NCBI RefSeq assembly: GCF_034067285.1
Contig: NZ_CP139286.1
Location: 1-64,000, forward strand
DNA length: 64,000 bases
Source: Acinetobacter pittii
GTDB lineage: Bacteria; Pseudomonadota; Gammaproteobacteria; Pseudomonadales; Moraxellaceae
Direction of reading: 5' to 3'
Shown: positions 56,219 through 64,000 of the stretch, in pieces
How positions within the stretch are numbered: the stretch's first letter is position 1
How the letters are laid out: every line of letters starts with the position of its first letter
The notes under the pieces: model-generated
Database searches by the model: none
The model's input: the letters and a program-made list of their open reading frames with translations, nothing else
Told to the model about the DNA's origin: nothing
Position numbers and translations under genes: made by a program

Positions 56219-57253
56219 TCACGAACGGCTTGTCGAGATCAATTTTTTCATAGCGGTTGGAACCCCTCTGGCAATGGCTTGTTCTGGACTTAACCATTGG
56301 CCTTCAAGTTCAAAGGCTAGATGTTCTTTTTGATCAGGTTCCACGTGGAACGTGTGAGCATTAAGTAACCATGTGAAGTGCGTGAAGCTATGACTGATCT
56401 GAAAGGTTTGTGGTTGAGGCTGTAGTTTAAATTGCTGGCTTAAGCTCAGTCGATCATGTTCATTTTCTAAAATAGGTAAACAGAATAAACCACCCCATAG
56501 GCCATGGGCTTGGCGTTGTTGCCAGAACCATTCATCTTCACACTGAATAATAAGAACATCTGCTGTTTTAACAGGTGGTGTTTTTTTCGGTTTCTTAAAA
56601 GGTAATTCTTGCTCTAAACCTTGCTGATAAGCCTGACAATGTGCTTGCATTGGACAGTATAAACATAGCGGCTTTTTAGGCGTACAAATGGTTGCGCCGA
56701 GATCCATGATCGCCTGAGTGTAATCATGATTACGATGTGTCGGGCAAAGCTCTGCAGCGAGTTTCCACATTTCACGTTCGTGCTGTGGTTTACTTAAGTC
56801 ATCTTCAATGGCAAAGAAACGGGCTAAGACGCGTTTTACGTTGCCATCCATAATGACGCCGTACTGACGTAAACCCAAAGACATGAGTGCACCTGCTGTA
56901 GAGCGACCAATGCCGGGTAGTGCAATCCATTCTTCTAGTGTTTCAGGGAACTTACCTTGCTGAGTGACAAGGCCAGCAGCTTTATGCAAATTGCGTGCAC
57001 GAGCGTAATAGCCGAGACCCGCCCAATAAGGAGCGACTTCATCCCAAGTTGCATGACCTAAAGCTTCTACTGTTGGGAAGCGTTCCATAAAGCGGTCAAA
57101 ATATTGCAGAACCGTTTTCACTTGAGTTTGCTGCAACATAATTTCAGAAACCCAAACTTTGTACGGATCATCTGCAACTTGCCAAGGCAAATCATGACGA
57201 CCATGTTGATCGAACCAGTTTAAGAGGGCATCAGAAAAAGAAAATTCAGGCAT
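56219..57253 (-). CDS. mutY: A/G-specific adenine glycosylase MutY
   Basis: Removes adenine paired with 8-oxoguanine. The 344-residue protein has the helix-hairpin-helix LPGIGRSTAGAL with the catalytic Asp in MDGNVKRVLAR, the four-cysteine Fe-S motif CTPKKPLCLYCPMQAHC (C-X6-C-X2-C-X5-C) and a C-terminal NUDIX-like domain. It contains an exact GTTCCACGTGGAAC parS-like site at 56338-56351, in the coding sequence. It lies upstream of the M23 gene on the same strand. Confidence 0.96.
   Translation of the reverse strand: MPEFSFSDALLNWFDQHGRHDLPWQVADDPYKVWVSEIMLQQTQVKTVLQYFDRFMERFPTVEALGHATWDEVAPYWAGLGYYARARNLHKAAGLVTQQGKFPETLEEWIALPGIGRSTAGALMSLGLRQYGVIMDGNVKRVLARFFAIEDDLSKPQHEREMWKLAAELCPTHRNHDYTQAIMDLGATICTPKKPLCLYCPMQAHCQAYQQGLEQELPFKKPKKTPPVKTADVLIIQCEDEWFWQQRQAHGLWGGLFCLPILENEHDRLSLSQQFKLQPQPQTFQISHSFTHFTWLLNAHTFHVEPDQKEHLAFELEGQWLSPEQAIARGVPTAMKKLISTSRS
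56338..56351. other. parS-like ParB-binding palindrome inside mutY
   Basis: Exact GTTCCACGTGGAAC, identical to the sites at 3078 and 17594, about 56 kb from dnaA. Confidence 0.8.
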
Positions 57254-57343
57254 GAACAGCTATAGAAGAGAAGTAAGGGTTAAATTATAGCTGAAATTTA
57301 GATGAAATTTTGTTTAAAGCAGGCGAACAGCGAGAGTATGTTA

Positions 57344-57379
57344 AAACAGAGATTACCGGATAATGAGTAATCTCTGTTT
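57344..57379 (-). terminator. Terminator of the HIT gene
   Basis: AAACAGAGATTAC / GTAATCTCTGTTT inverted repeat just past the HIT stop codon on the minus strand, then TTTTAAC. Confidence 0.8.
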
Positions 57380-57395
57380 CATGTATAAAAAAGGA

Positions 57396-57758
57396 TTAAT
57401 CCTTTTGTATGCCCCAACGTTGGTCGAGTTTCAACGGTTGGTTTTTGTAGTACGGAATGACATGAATGTGGAAATGATCTGAATTTTGTCCGAACACTTC
57501 ACCATCATTGAAGCCGATATGGAATCCGTCTGGCTGATGGCGAAGCTGTGTTTCGTGACGAGCAATTTCAAGAAGTGTAAGTAGCCCTTGGTGTTCTTTA
57601 GATGTGATGTCAAAAAAAGAACGAACGTGACGTAGGGGTGTTACTACACAGTGGCCTTTAGATAACGGATTAGAATCAGGCAAAATTACAGCAAATTCAT
57701 TTTTATCAATGATGTCATATTCATCAAATTCGCAATACGGACATTTCTTGTCAGTCAT
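57396..57758 (-). CDS. HIT-family hydrolase
   Basis: 120-residue histidine-triad protein with the active triad in DHFHIHVIPYY (about 92-102) and a Cys pair at the N terminus (KKCPYCEFDEYD) that may bind zinc. HIT proteins hydrolyse nucleotide-linked or dinucleotide phosphates. AGAGGATA precedes its ATG. Single gene; substrate unknown. Confidence 0.88.
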   Translation of the reverse strand: MTDKKCPYCEFDEYDIIDKNEFAVILPDSNPLSKGHCVVTPLRHVRSFFDITSKEHQGLLTLLEIARHETQLRHQPDGFHIGFNDGEVFGQNSDHFHIHVIPYYKNQPLKLDQRWGIQKD

Positions 57759-57942
57759 TGTTGTATCCTCTCATGTTATTCCATTAAACCCCGAGTGCGG
57801 GAAATAAGACTAGGCTTTGCTCTAGCTCAACGGGAGTATAGTTATTGAAGTATGGTTTAAAAAATACAGTAAAAATATTGCAAAGTCATATACATTTAAG
57901 GGAGCAAATGCGAAAAAGTCATTTGCTCCAAATTTGCTTCTT

Positions 57943-58680
57943 TTATTTTAAAGTACGATCTAGCAAACCGTACATTTTAGCAAGGCCTTGTTTTTCCGCT
58001 TCGCTGCTGTAGCCAAGATCTACACCGTTCGCCTTAGCTTTTTCATCTGCAAGCGGGTTACTAAAGCCATGTTTAGCACCTTCTAAAACCACTACTTCGT
58101 GTTTAACCTCAGCAGCTTGCATTTCTTTTTCAAAATTAGCAACATCTTCTAAGGTGACCATACTGTCTAGTTCACCATGTAGAACTAAAACTTCACCTTG
58201 AATGTTACCTTTTTGAGCAGGCGCCTTCGGTGCTAATGTCGCATGGAATGTTACGACTGCTTTAAGTAGTGCACCTGAGCGAGCAAGGTCTAATACAACT
58301 TTACCGCCATAGCAAAAGCCAATTGCGGCTAGTTTTTCGCTATTTACTTCTGGTTGAGCTGCAAGCGTTTGTAGCGCTGCGTTAGCACGATCAGTAACTG
58401 TGTCTAATTCTTCAAATGTCTGCATCATCCATTCATAGGCTTGAGCTGCAGTTGAGGTGACTTTTTTATCGCCATACATGTCAATAGCAAGAGCGGCATA
58501 CCCGTGTTCAGCAAGCTCACGTGCGCGTTGTTCAGTATATTCATTACGGCCCCACCACTCAGGACCAATAATGATACCCGGTACAGGTTTTTCACTCTCT
58601 GGAGCTGCAAAATAACCAATTAATTGGCTGCCGTCTGGTGCAGTATATTGAATTTCACGGGTTTTAATTGCTGTACTCAT
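57943..58680 (-). CDS. Dienelactone hydrolase family protein
   Basis: 245-residue alpha/beta hydrolase with the Cys nucleophile in IGFCYGGKVV, Asp in HGELDSMVTLED and His in GAKHGFSNP. Family members open dienelactone in aromatic-compound breakdown, but many act on other esters; no aromatic pathway genes lie nearby. AGGA lies about 8 nt before the ATG. A hairpin with arms GGAGCAAATG/CATTTGCTCC lies at 57901-57929 after its stop, with a poor T-tract. Confidence 0.88.
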   Translation of the reverse strand: MSTAIKTREIQYTAPDGSQLIGYFAAPESEKPVPGIIIGPEWWGRNEYTEQRARELAEHGYAALAIDMYGDKKVTSTAAQAYEWMMQTFEELDTVTDRANAALQTLAAQPEVNSEKLAAIGFCYGGKVVLDLARSGALLKAVVTFHATLAPKAPAQKGNIQGEVLVLHGELDSMVTLEDVANFEKEMQAAEVKHEVVVLEGAKHGFSNPLADEKAKANGVDLGYSSEAEKQGLAKMYGLLDRTLK

Positions 58681-58803
58681 GACATTAATCCTGAAATTTG
58701 ACTCGATTTAAACACGCTTGATTAAAGCATAAAAAGGTAAAATTAATATAAATAACTATGTAAGAATCTACATCAAAAGAAAAGATTGAAAACCTCAGGC
58801 AAT

Positions 58804-58835
58804 AAAAAAGAAGGAAACTGGTTCCTTCTTTTTTA
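58804..58835 (-). terminator. Terminator of the DUF1328-like gene
   Basis: AAAAAAGAAGGAAAC - TG - GTTCCTTCTTTTTTA hairpin beyond the stop of the small membrane gene at 58852 (minus strand). Confidence 0.85.
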
Positions 58836-58851
58836 TGTGCTAATGATTAGA

Positions 58852-59010
58852 TTAGGTTCTGCCTCGCGAAATGAAACCAATAACAGCGAGAATTACAGCT
58901 ATGACTAATAAAATCACGGCAAAGTCTTTAGATAACCCTGCAACACCACCAAACCCTAATAGACTGGCAATGAGTGCAATCACTGCAAAAATTATTGCCC
59001 AACGGAACAT
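58852..59010 (-). CDS. Small DUF1328-type membrane protein
   Basis: 52-residue hydrophobic protein [20 protein letters not shown]... with two membrane segments and a basic end (GFISRGRT), of the YtjA/DUF1328 size and pattern. A strong AAGGAGG lies 8 nt upstream of the ATG. It is short enough to be missed easily. Function unknown; relatives respond to osmotic or envelope stress in some bacteria. Confidence 0.85.
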   Translation of the reverse strand: MFRWAIIFAVIALIASLLGFGGVAGLSKDFAVILLVIAVILAVIGFISRGRT

Positions 59011-59204
59011 ATGCTGTCCTCCTTATTTTTTCATTGTTGTTTAACTATAAAGCTTGTTTTTTGAACCGAATGTGTCGTTTATGTGGTTGAAATGTATATT
59101 AAACAATCATTTTGTGATTCTAAAAACACGACTTCTTTTTTTAGCACCATCCACTTCAATGTTATACTCATACACTGTTTCAACTATTCAGCTACTAAAA
59201 ACCT

Positions 59205-59663
59205 ATGTCTACCGAGACCTCACTTCGTCCATTGTTTTGGAAAAATTACACGCTTGAGCAACTGACTCAGGCTGAGTGGGAAGCTTTGTGTGATGGGTGT
59301 GGTTTGTGCTGTCTGGTTAAGCTAGAAGATGAAGATACCCATGAGGTGGCTTATACCAAAGTGGCGTGTAAGTTACTTGATTGCGGTACAGGGCGTTGTT
59401 CAGATTATCCAAATCGTCAGCAGCAAGTGCCAGACTGTTTACAGTTAACGGTAGAGTCTTTAAAGACCATTCACTGGTTGCCATCAAGCTGTGCATATAA
59501 GCGTTTAAATGAAGGCAAAAATTTACCTTCATGGCACTATTTAAATACGGGTTCGAGACAAAGCGTAGTTAAGGCGAAAAAGTCAGTTGCAGGACGTTGT
59601 CTATCTGAGGTTGATGTCCATGAAGATGAGCTTGAAGATTATATTGTGCGATGGGTGCGTTAA
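59205..59663 (+). CDS. YcgN-type cysteine-cluster protein
   Basis: 152-residue protein with a cysteine cluster (CDGCGLCCLVKL, CKLLDCGTGRCSDYPNRQ, PDC) of the UPF0260/YcgN family, which may bind metal or Fe-S. There is no signal peptide. A clear ribosome site is lacking. Single gene between two minus-strand and plus-strand neighbours. Function unknown; the family name is fairly secure from the cysteine pattern. Confidence 0.88.
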   Translation: MSTETSLRPLFWKNYTLEQLTQAEWEALCDGCGLCCLVKLEDEDTHEVAYTKVACKLLDCGTGRCSDYPNRQQQVPDCLQLTVESLKTIHWLPSSCAYKRLNEGKNLPSWHYLNTGSRQSVVKAKKSVAGRCLSEVDVHEDELEDYIVRWVR

Positions 59664-59773
59664 TTCGCTCTTAAAAGAGCGGTTTTAATTACAGCGTATA
59701 ATAAAGTAACACTTTTATCGTAAATTTTTTGCTCATCTCCGTTATATAACAATAAAAACAAAAGGAGATAAGA

Positions 59774-60946
59774 ATGATGAGACGATTAGCAGCCCCCTTA
59801 TTATGTAGTAGCTTTTTTTTGTTAATGGCCTGTGGGTCTAATAATACTAATTCAAAAAATCTTGAACAAAATACGTCTGCAAAAGCAGAGCAGCCCGCTT
59901 TAAACAAACAAACTTATCAATCTGAAACCTTTGCCCATTTCAATGAACCGTGGGCAGTGACCAGTCTGCCTGATCAACGTTTATTAGTGACTGAACGGCA
60001 GGGCAAATTAAAAATTTTTAATCCTAAAAATAAACAAATGTTGGATGTGCAGGGTGTTCCAGCGGTGAACTATGGGGGACAGGGTGGCTTAGGAGACATT
60101 GTTTTACACCCAAATTTTGCTAAGAACCACTGGGTTTACCTCAGCTATGCAATGAAAGGACAGGGCGGTTCTGGCGCAGTGATTTCACGCGCTAAATTAG
60201 ATTTATCTAATCCTCATCAGCCAAAACTTATAGATGTGAAGCAGATTTGGCAGCAAGTGCCCAAAGTTTCAGGGCAAGGCCATTATGGGCATCGCATGCT
60301 TTTTGGTGCAGATGGTAAGCTTTGGGTCAGTTCAGGTGAGCGACAAAAGTTTGACCCTGCCCAAAACATGAAAAGTAACTTGGGCAAAATCTTGCGTTTA
60401 AATGAGGATGGTTCAGCGGCTGTAGGTAACCCATTTTATAAGCAAGGTGGGGTTACTGCTGAAATATGGTCACTGGGACACCGTAATCCCTTAGGTATGG
60501 CTTTTGACAGCAAAGGACAGCTCTGGGTAGTTGAAATGGGACCTAAAGGCGGTGATGAGCTTAATATTATTACCAAAGGCGAAAACTATGGTTATCCAAT
60601 CGTTTCAAATGGAGACCATTATTCAGGTCAACCTATTCCAGATCATCACACTCGCCCAGAATTTAAAGCGCCTGAAATTGATTGGACCCCTGTAATCTCT
60701 CCATCGAGTATGATTATTTATCGCGGCCAACAATTTCCTGCATGGCAAAATAAAGCCTTAATTGGCGGGCTATCTTCTGAAGCAATTATTGTGGTGGATT
60801 TAGAGCAAAAGCCTGTGAAAGCAGTGCAAAGACTAGAGATGAAGCAACGTATTCGTGGGTTACATGAAGCACAAGATGGTTCAATTTGGGTCATTGAAGA
60901 CGGCTCAAATGCACGTTTACTAAAGCTCAGTAAGAAACCCTCTTAA
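59774..60946 (+). CDS. PQQ-dependent sugar dehydrogenase lipoprotein
   Basis: 390-residue lipoprotein: signal MMRRLAAPLLCSSFFLLMAC with lipobox LMAC. The mature part is a six-bladed propeller of the soluble glucose-dehydrogenase/YliI aldose dehydrogenase family (FNEPWAVTSLPDQRLLVTER, GQGGLGDIVLHPNF, GHYGHRMLFGADGKLWVSSG, WSLGHRNPLGMAF, GPKGGDELNII). It would oxidise aldoses in the periplasm with PQQ as cofactor. AAGGAG lies 8 nt before ATG 59774. PQQ synthesis genes are not in this window. Confidence 0.9.
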   Translation: MMRRLAAPLLCSSFFLLMACGSNNTNSKNLEQNTSAKAEQPALNKQTYQSETFAHFNEPWAVTSLPDQRLLVTERQGKLKIFNPKNKQMLDVQGVPAVNYGGQGGLGDIVLHPNFAKNHWVYLSYAMKGQGGSGAVISRAKLDLSNPHQPKLIDVKQIWQQVPKVSGQGHYGHRMLFGADGKLWVSSGERQKFDPAQNMKSNLGKILRLNEDGSAAVGNPFYKQGGVTAEIWSLGHRNPLGMAFDSKGQLWVVEMGPKGGDELNIITKGENYGYPIVSNGDHYSGQPIPDHHTRPEFKAPEIDWTPVISPSSMIIYRGQQFPAWQNKALIGGLSSEAIIVVDLEQKPVKAVQRLEMKQRIRGLHEAQDGSIWVIEDGSNARLLKLSKKPS

Positions 60947-60974
60947 AGCTAGGAAATACTTGTAAATAAAGGGC

Positions 60975-61013
60975 GTGTCTCATAGATTCAAATTGTAGAT
61001 TTCTGTGAGACAC
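60975..61013 (+). other. Inverted repeat before rarA
   Basis: GTGTCTCA (60975-60982) and TGAGACAC (61006-61013) are perfectly complementary across 23 nt, between the sugar dehydrogenase and rarA. No T-tract follows, so it is not a standard terminator; it could be a protein site or a remnant. Confidence 0.4.
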
Positions 61014-61050
61014 AATAGACTATAGAGAAAAGACGATAAAGCCATTTGAG

Positions 61051-62316
61051 ATGTCAGACACCCATATTCCACTTCCCGAACGCCTGCGCCCAAGAGACTT
61101 GTCTGAAATTATTGGGCAAGATCATTTATTAGGTGAACATGCGCCCTTACGTCAAATGATTGATCAGGGTCATTTGCCTTCTATTATTTTTTGGGGACCA
61201 CCAGGCGTTGGTAAAACAACTATTGCTTTGCTTTTGGCTCAAGCGATAGACCGTCCATTTGTGAGCTTATCTGCGCTGAATACGGGCGTAAAAGAATTAC
61301 GTGAAGTGATTGCAGAAAGTGGCGATTTACTAACACCTGTCGTTTTTATTGACGAAATTCATCGTTTTAATAAATCTCAGCAAGATGCTTTATTGGGTGC
61401 AGTTGAAAAAGGCAAAATTACCTTAATTGGCGCGACCACTGAAAACCCATCTTTTGAGGTGAATAGTGCACTTTTATCACGTTGTCAGGTTTATACCTTA
61501 AATAGTTTAGACAGCGAGGCGATTCAGACTCTCATTAATAATGCGCTCCAAGCCGATAAATTTTTAAAAGACCGTTATATCCATATCGAAGAATATGACG
61601 CGCTCATACAGTTCGCAGCAGGCGATGCTCGTAAAGCGCTTAATTTACTGGACTTGATTGCAAGTACTTTTGAACCTGAAATTGAAAACACGATTACCAA
61701 TGCGGTGGTGGTGAAAGTCGCTCAGCAAAATATTGCGCGTTATGACAAATCTGGCGAGCAGCATTACGACCTCGTTTCTGCCTTTATTAAATCAATTCGA
61801 GGCAGTGATCCAGATGCAACCCTCTATTGGATGGCCCGCATGCTCAAAGGCGGAGAAGATCCCGTTTTTATTGCAAGACGTATGCTGATTGCTGCCTCAG
61901 AAGACATTGGAAATTCTAACCCTAATGCGTTATTGCTTGCAGGTGAATGCTTCCGTTCTGTACAAGCAGTAGGGATGCCAGAGGCTCGAATTATTCTAGG
62001 TCAAACAGCAGTTTACTTAGCAACGAGTGCAAAAAGTAATAGTACTTATTTAGCGATTAATAAGGCTCTGGAACTTGCCGAAAAAACGGCGAATTTACCT
62101 GTGCCTTTGCATTTAAGGAATGCACCAACCAAGCTTATGAAACAGCAAGGCTATGGGATTAATTATCTCTATCCTCACGATTACCCTGAACACTTTGTGC
62201 TGCAAGATTATTTGCCGCCTGAGTTAAAGGGAACCAAACTCTATGAGTCTGCGAGAAATAAGCGTGAGGTTGAAGGTGAGCGCTTACAACAACGTAGATG
62301 GCAGCAGGAACAATAG
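61051..62316 (+). CDS. rarA: Replication-associated recombination protein A
   Basis: AAA+ ATPase (RarA/MgsA) acting at stalled replication forks. The 421-residue protein has [17 protein letters not shown], Walker [11 protein letters not shown] (about 49-58), Walker [17 protein letters not shown] and the sensor [12 protein letters not shown], then a C-terminal oligomerisation domain ending [13 protein letters not shown]. It is a single gene, convergent with the channel gene. Ribosome site weak. Confidence 0.95.
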   Translation: MSDTHIPLPERLRPRDLSEIIGQDHLLGEHAPLRQMIDQGHLPSIIFWGPPGVGKTTIALLLAQAIDRPFVSLSALNTGVKELREVIAESGDLLTPVVFIDEIHRFNKSQQDALLGAVEKGKITLIGATTENPSFEVNSALLSRCQVYTLNSLDSEAIQTLINNALQADKFLKDRYIHIEEYDALIQFAAGDARKALNLLDLIASTFEPEIENTITNAVVVKVAQQNIARYDKSGEQHYDLVSAFIKSIRGSDPDATLYWMARMLKGGEDPVFIARRMLIAASEDIGNSNPNALLLAGECFRSVQAVGMPEARIILGQTAVYLATSAKSNSTYLAINKALELAEKTANLPVPLHLRNAPTKLMKQQGYGINYLYPHDYPEHFVLQDYLPPELKGTKLYESARNKREVEGERLQQRRWQQEQ

Positions 62317-62331
62317 TTTTATTGTGTCCTG

Positions 62332-63171
62332 CTATTGTTCCAATTCTTCAGTCACCTGACCATAAATCAGTAGCGTAAACACGCCTGTACCGCCAACAAT
62401 GTTGCCAATAGTGGTTGGGACCAAAAAAGTAAAGAGATATTCATTAATAGAAGCTTCTCCTTGCCAGACCAGATAGGACATTTCTGTAGAACCAACCACT
62501 ACATGGGTAAAATCACCCAGTCCTATCAGGTAAGTCATGAAAAAAATAAGCAGGAACTTATTACTGACTGAGGGCAACATCCAGACCAATGCAGCAATTA
62601 ACAGTCCTGACATAATACCTTTGAGCAGATTCTGGGTGGCAGAAAAGGAACCCACATGAAGGGCGAGTTCATCTAGTGCCTTGTCAATACCTGGAGTAAA
62701 CAGGTGAGTAGTGAGGAAAAATAAACTCGCCAAAGCTGTTCCAATGATATTGCATAGAATCACAATTCCCCATAATCGGCCCACTGCTCGTAATTTATCG
62801 AAGGTAAAGGGTTTAAATAAAGGCACAACTGTGGTGATGGTATTCTCGGTAAAGAGTTGCATGTGACCCAAAATGGCGATCAGGAAGCCGATGGTATAAC
62901 CGATATTGGTAATTAAATTGGTCCAGATCGCATCAGTTGGGAGATAAGAGGCAATAATCGCTTTAAATACAAATGAAAAACTGATGACTAAACCCGCAGC
63001 AATCCCCGAAAAGATCAGTGCAGCAGTTGGGCGATCCAGCTCTTCGGCACCATCACGGCGGATAATTTCATAGACTAGACGGGGAGACAGTTTTTCATGT
63101 TCTTCAACTGCCATTTTTTCACGCCAGCTTAAGGTTTTCTCGACCTTTTTTTCCTCTATTTCGTGATCCAT
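62332..63171 (-). CDS. Formate/nitrite transporter (FNT) family channel
   Basis: 279-residue membrane protein with six hydrophobic segments and a charged cytosolic N-terminal extension of about 45 residues (EIEEKKVEKTLSWREKMAVE). The FNT fold forms pentameric channels for small monovalent anions such as formate, nitrite or hydrosulfide. Substrate not assigned. AGGAG lies 8 nt upstream of the ATG. No formate or nitrite enzymes are nearby. Confidence 0.82.
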   Translation of the reverse strand: MDHEIEEKKVEKTLSWREKMAVEEHEKLSPRLVYEIIRRDGAEELDRPTAALIFSGIAAGLVISFSFVFKAIIASYLPTDAIWTNLITNIGYTIGFLIAILGHMQLFTENTITTVVPLFKPFTFDKLRAVGRLWGIVILCNIIGTALASLFFLTTHLFTPGIDKALDELALHVGSFSATQNLLKGIMSGLLIAALVWMLPSVSNKFLLIFFMTYLIGLGDFTHVVVGSTEMSYLVWQGEASINEYLFTFLVPTTIGNIVGGTGVFTLLIYGQVTEELEQ

Positions 63172-63321
63172 CAGGTTTACTCCTCACTGAATAAATTTCT
63201 TATATTTATAGTTTTATTTATTGTTAAGGCAGTGCTCAGGATAAATCTAGTCTATTCATAACACGTTTATGTGTCTTTTTATAAATTGAATATGCAATGC
63301 AGCAGATCATCGAAAAGAAGG

Positions 63322-63525
63322 TTAAAGAAATGTATAAGCTCTTAAAGTGCGGATGAGTGCCATATAGTCGCCTTGAGAGGCTTTAGAAATAACGGATTCA
63401 ACCTCTGTTTGAGTCCAGCCTTGTTTTAAAGCAGAACTGCTAAAGTTAGTTAATAAGACTAGAGGATTTTCACCAAAATGGACTGGATGATTGATTAATT
63501 TCTTTTCAAACTTAGTTATTTCCAT
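63322..63525 (-). CDS. Small protein of unknown function
   Basis: 67-residue protein MEITKFEKKLINHPVHFGEN... with AGGGTGA 6 nt before its ATG; no signal peptide, cysteine or membrane segment. Acidic/basic mixed, helical-looking. It stands alone between the FNT gene and purC. No family recognised; the ribosome site is its best support. Confidence 0.55.
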   Translation of the reverse strand: MEITKFEKKLINHPVHFGENPLVLLTNFSSSALKQGWTQTEVESVISKASQGDYMALIRTLRAYTFL

Positions 63526-63671
63526 AAATTCACCCTAGTTTTTAAATTTAATTATTGTGAAGTACTTTGTGTTTTTTTAGATTTTAGTGTTTTAAATTAA
63601 GTTTGTGCAAGTGATAATTTATTTTAATAGACAAATCTGTCTATATTATTTGGTTCTCGAGCATTAAATAT

Positions 63672-63701
63672 AAAAAAACCGGGCTGAAACCCGGTTTTTT
63701 A
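63672..63701 (-). terminator. purC terminator
   Basis: AAAAAAACCGGG - CTGAAA - CCCGGTTTTTTAT hairpin just past the purC stop on the minus strand. Confidence 0.92.
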
Positions 63702-63713
63702 TAAAGTAACTGA

Positions 63714-64000
63714 TTAGATGTCAGATAAATCTACGCCTAAACGAGCAGCAACTTCTTCATAAGCTTCAACAACACCGCCTAAACCTTGACGGAAACGGTC
63801 TTTGTCGAGTTTCTTCTTAGAGTCTTTATCCCATAAACGGCAGCCGTCTGGAGAGAACTCATCACCAAGCACGATACGGTCATGGAAAACACCGAATTCA
63901 AGCTTGAAGTCCACCAAAATCATGTTGCCTTCAGCAAACAATGCTTTTAATACGTCGTTTACTTTATAAGTTAAAACTTTCATTTGTTCTAACTGTTCAG
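63714..64000 (-). CDS. purC: SAICAR synthetase, C-terminal part (cut by window edge)
   Basis: C-terminal part of phosphoribosylaminoimidazole-succinocarboxamide synthase in purine synthesis. The visible end includes [28 protein letters not shown] and [10 protein letters not shown]. The reading frame stays open to the right edge (EQLEQ before MKVLTYK), so the start lies outside the window. Confidence 0.93.
   Translation of the reverse strand, partial: EQLEQMKVLTYKVNDVLKALFAEGNMILVDFKLEFGVFHDRIVLGDEFSPDGCRLWDKDSKKKLDKDRFRQGLGGVVEAYEEVAARLGVDLSDI

Noticed and set aside
57901..57929. Hairpin after the dienelactone hydrolase gene as a terminator
   Set aside because: A strong stem, but there is only a weak T-tract in either direction, so I did not list it as a confident terminator.

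Overview
The window looks like the replication-origin region of an Acinetobacter chromosome, opening exactly at the dnaA start codon. The evidence is the dnaA-dnaN-recF-gyrB order, the low GC content, the close fit of the 16S rRNA and proteins to Acinetobacter, and a complete rRNA operon about 18 kb from dnaA. The variable 16S segments (for example at 18499-18530 and 18880-18900) look like the A. calcoaceticus-baumannii complex but perhaps not A. baumannii in the strict sense. That species-level statement comes from memory and is only an inference. The right edge cuts the 3' part of purC.

Layout. 1-6.3 kb: replication initiation, sliding clamp, recombination repair and gyrase B. 6.3-9.8 kb: a small cytochrome b562-like periplasmic protein, a secreted TolB-like propeller protein and an ABC-F ATPase. 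9.9-13.6 kb: three tandem secreted paralogues with four invariant cysteines (often labelled AdeT, but they look like solute-binding proteins). 13.7-17.5 kb: erpA, an alpha/beta hydrolase broken by one in-frame stop, anmK and tyrS. 17.5-18.4 kb: a parS-like site, a 17-copy 9-bp tandem repeat and the rRNA promoters. 18.4-23.8 kb: rRNA operon 16S-tRNA-Ile-tRNA-Ala-23S-5S, with long RNase III-type processing stems. 23.9-36.7 kb: glutathione transferase, outer-membrane barrel protein, an NSS amino-acid transporter with its 47-residue partner, fmt-rsmB, ilvD, a double DsbA-like protein, a TSUP exporter, a LysR regulator and a uracil permease. 37-45 kb: ppc and a TetR-regulated RND efflux pair with a clear 28-bp operator-like palindrome. 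45-64 kb: dnaJ, dapB, MFS/aldo-keto reductase with a divergent LysR, a MocR regulator, alcohol dehydrogenase, the tag/M23/mutY cluster, HIT, dienelactone hydrolase, PQQ sugar dehydrogenase, rarA, a formate/nitrite-type channel and purC.

How it fits together. Most of the window is core housekeeping: replication and repair (dnaA, dnaN, recF, gyrB, tag, mutY, rarA), translation (tyrS, fmt, rsmB, rRNA/tRNA), and central metabolism (ppc, ilvD, dapB, purC). Three exact 14-bp copies of GTTCCACGTGGAAC, plus one degenerate copy, lie within 57 kb of dnaA. They read as ParB-binding parS sites, which links the replication origin to chromosome segregation. Accessory or adaptive content is modest: the triplicated binding proteins, the RND pump, several regulators paired with transporters or reductases, and small envelope proteins of unknown role.

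I found no transposase, prophage, CRISPR array or obvious defence or secretion system. The most interesting items are the parS cluster, the tandem paralogues whose common name conflicts with their sequence, the 9-bp repeat array next to the rRNA promoters, and the TetR operator.
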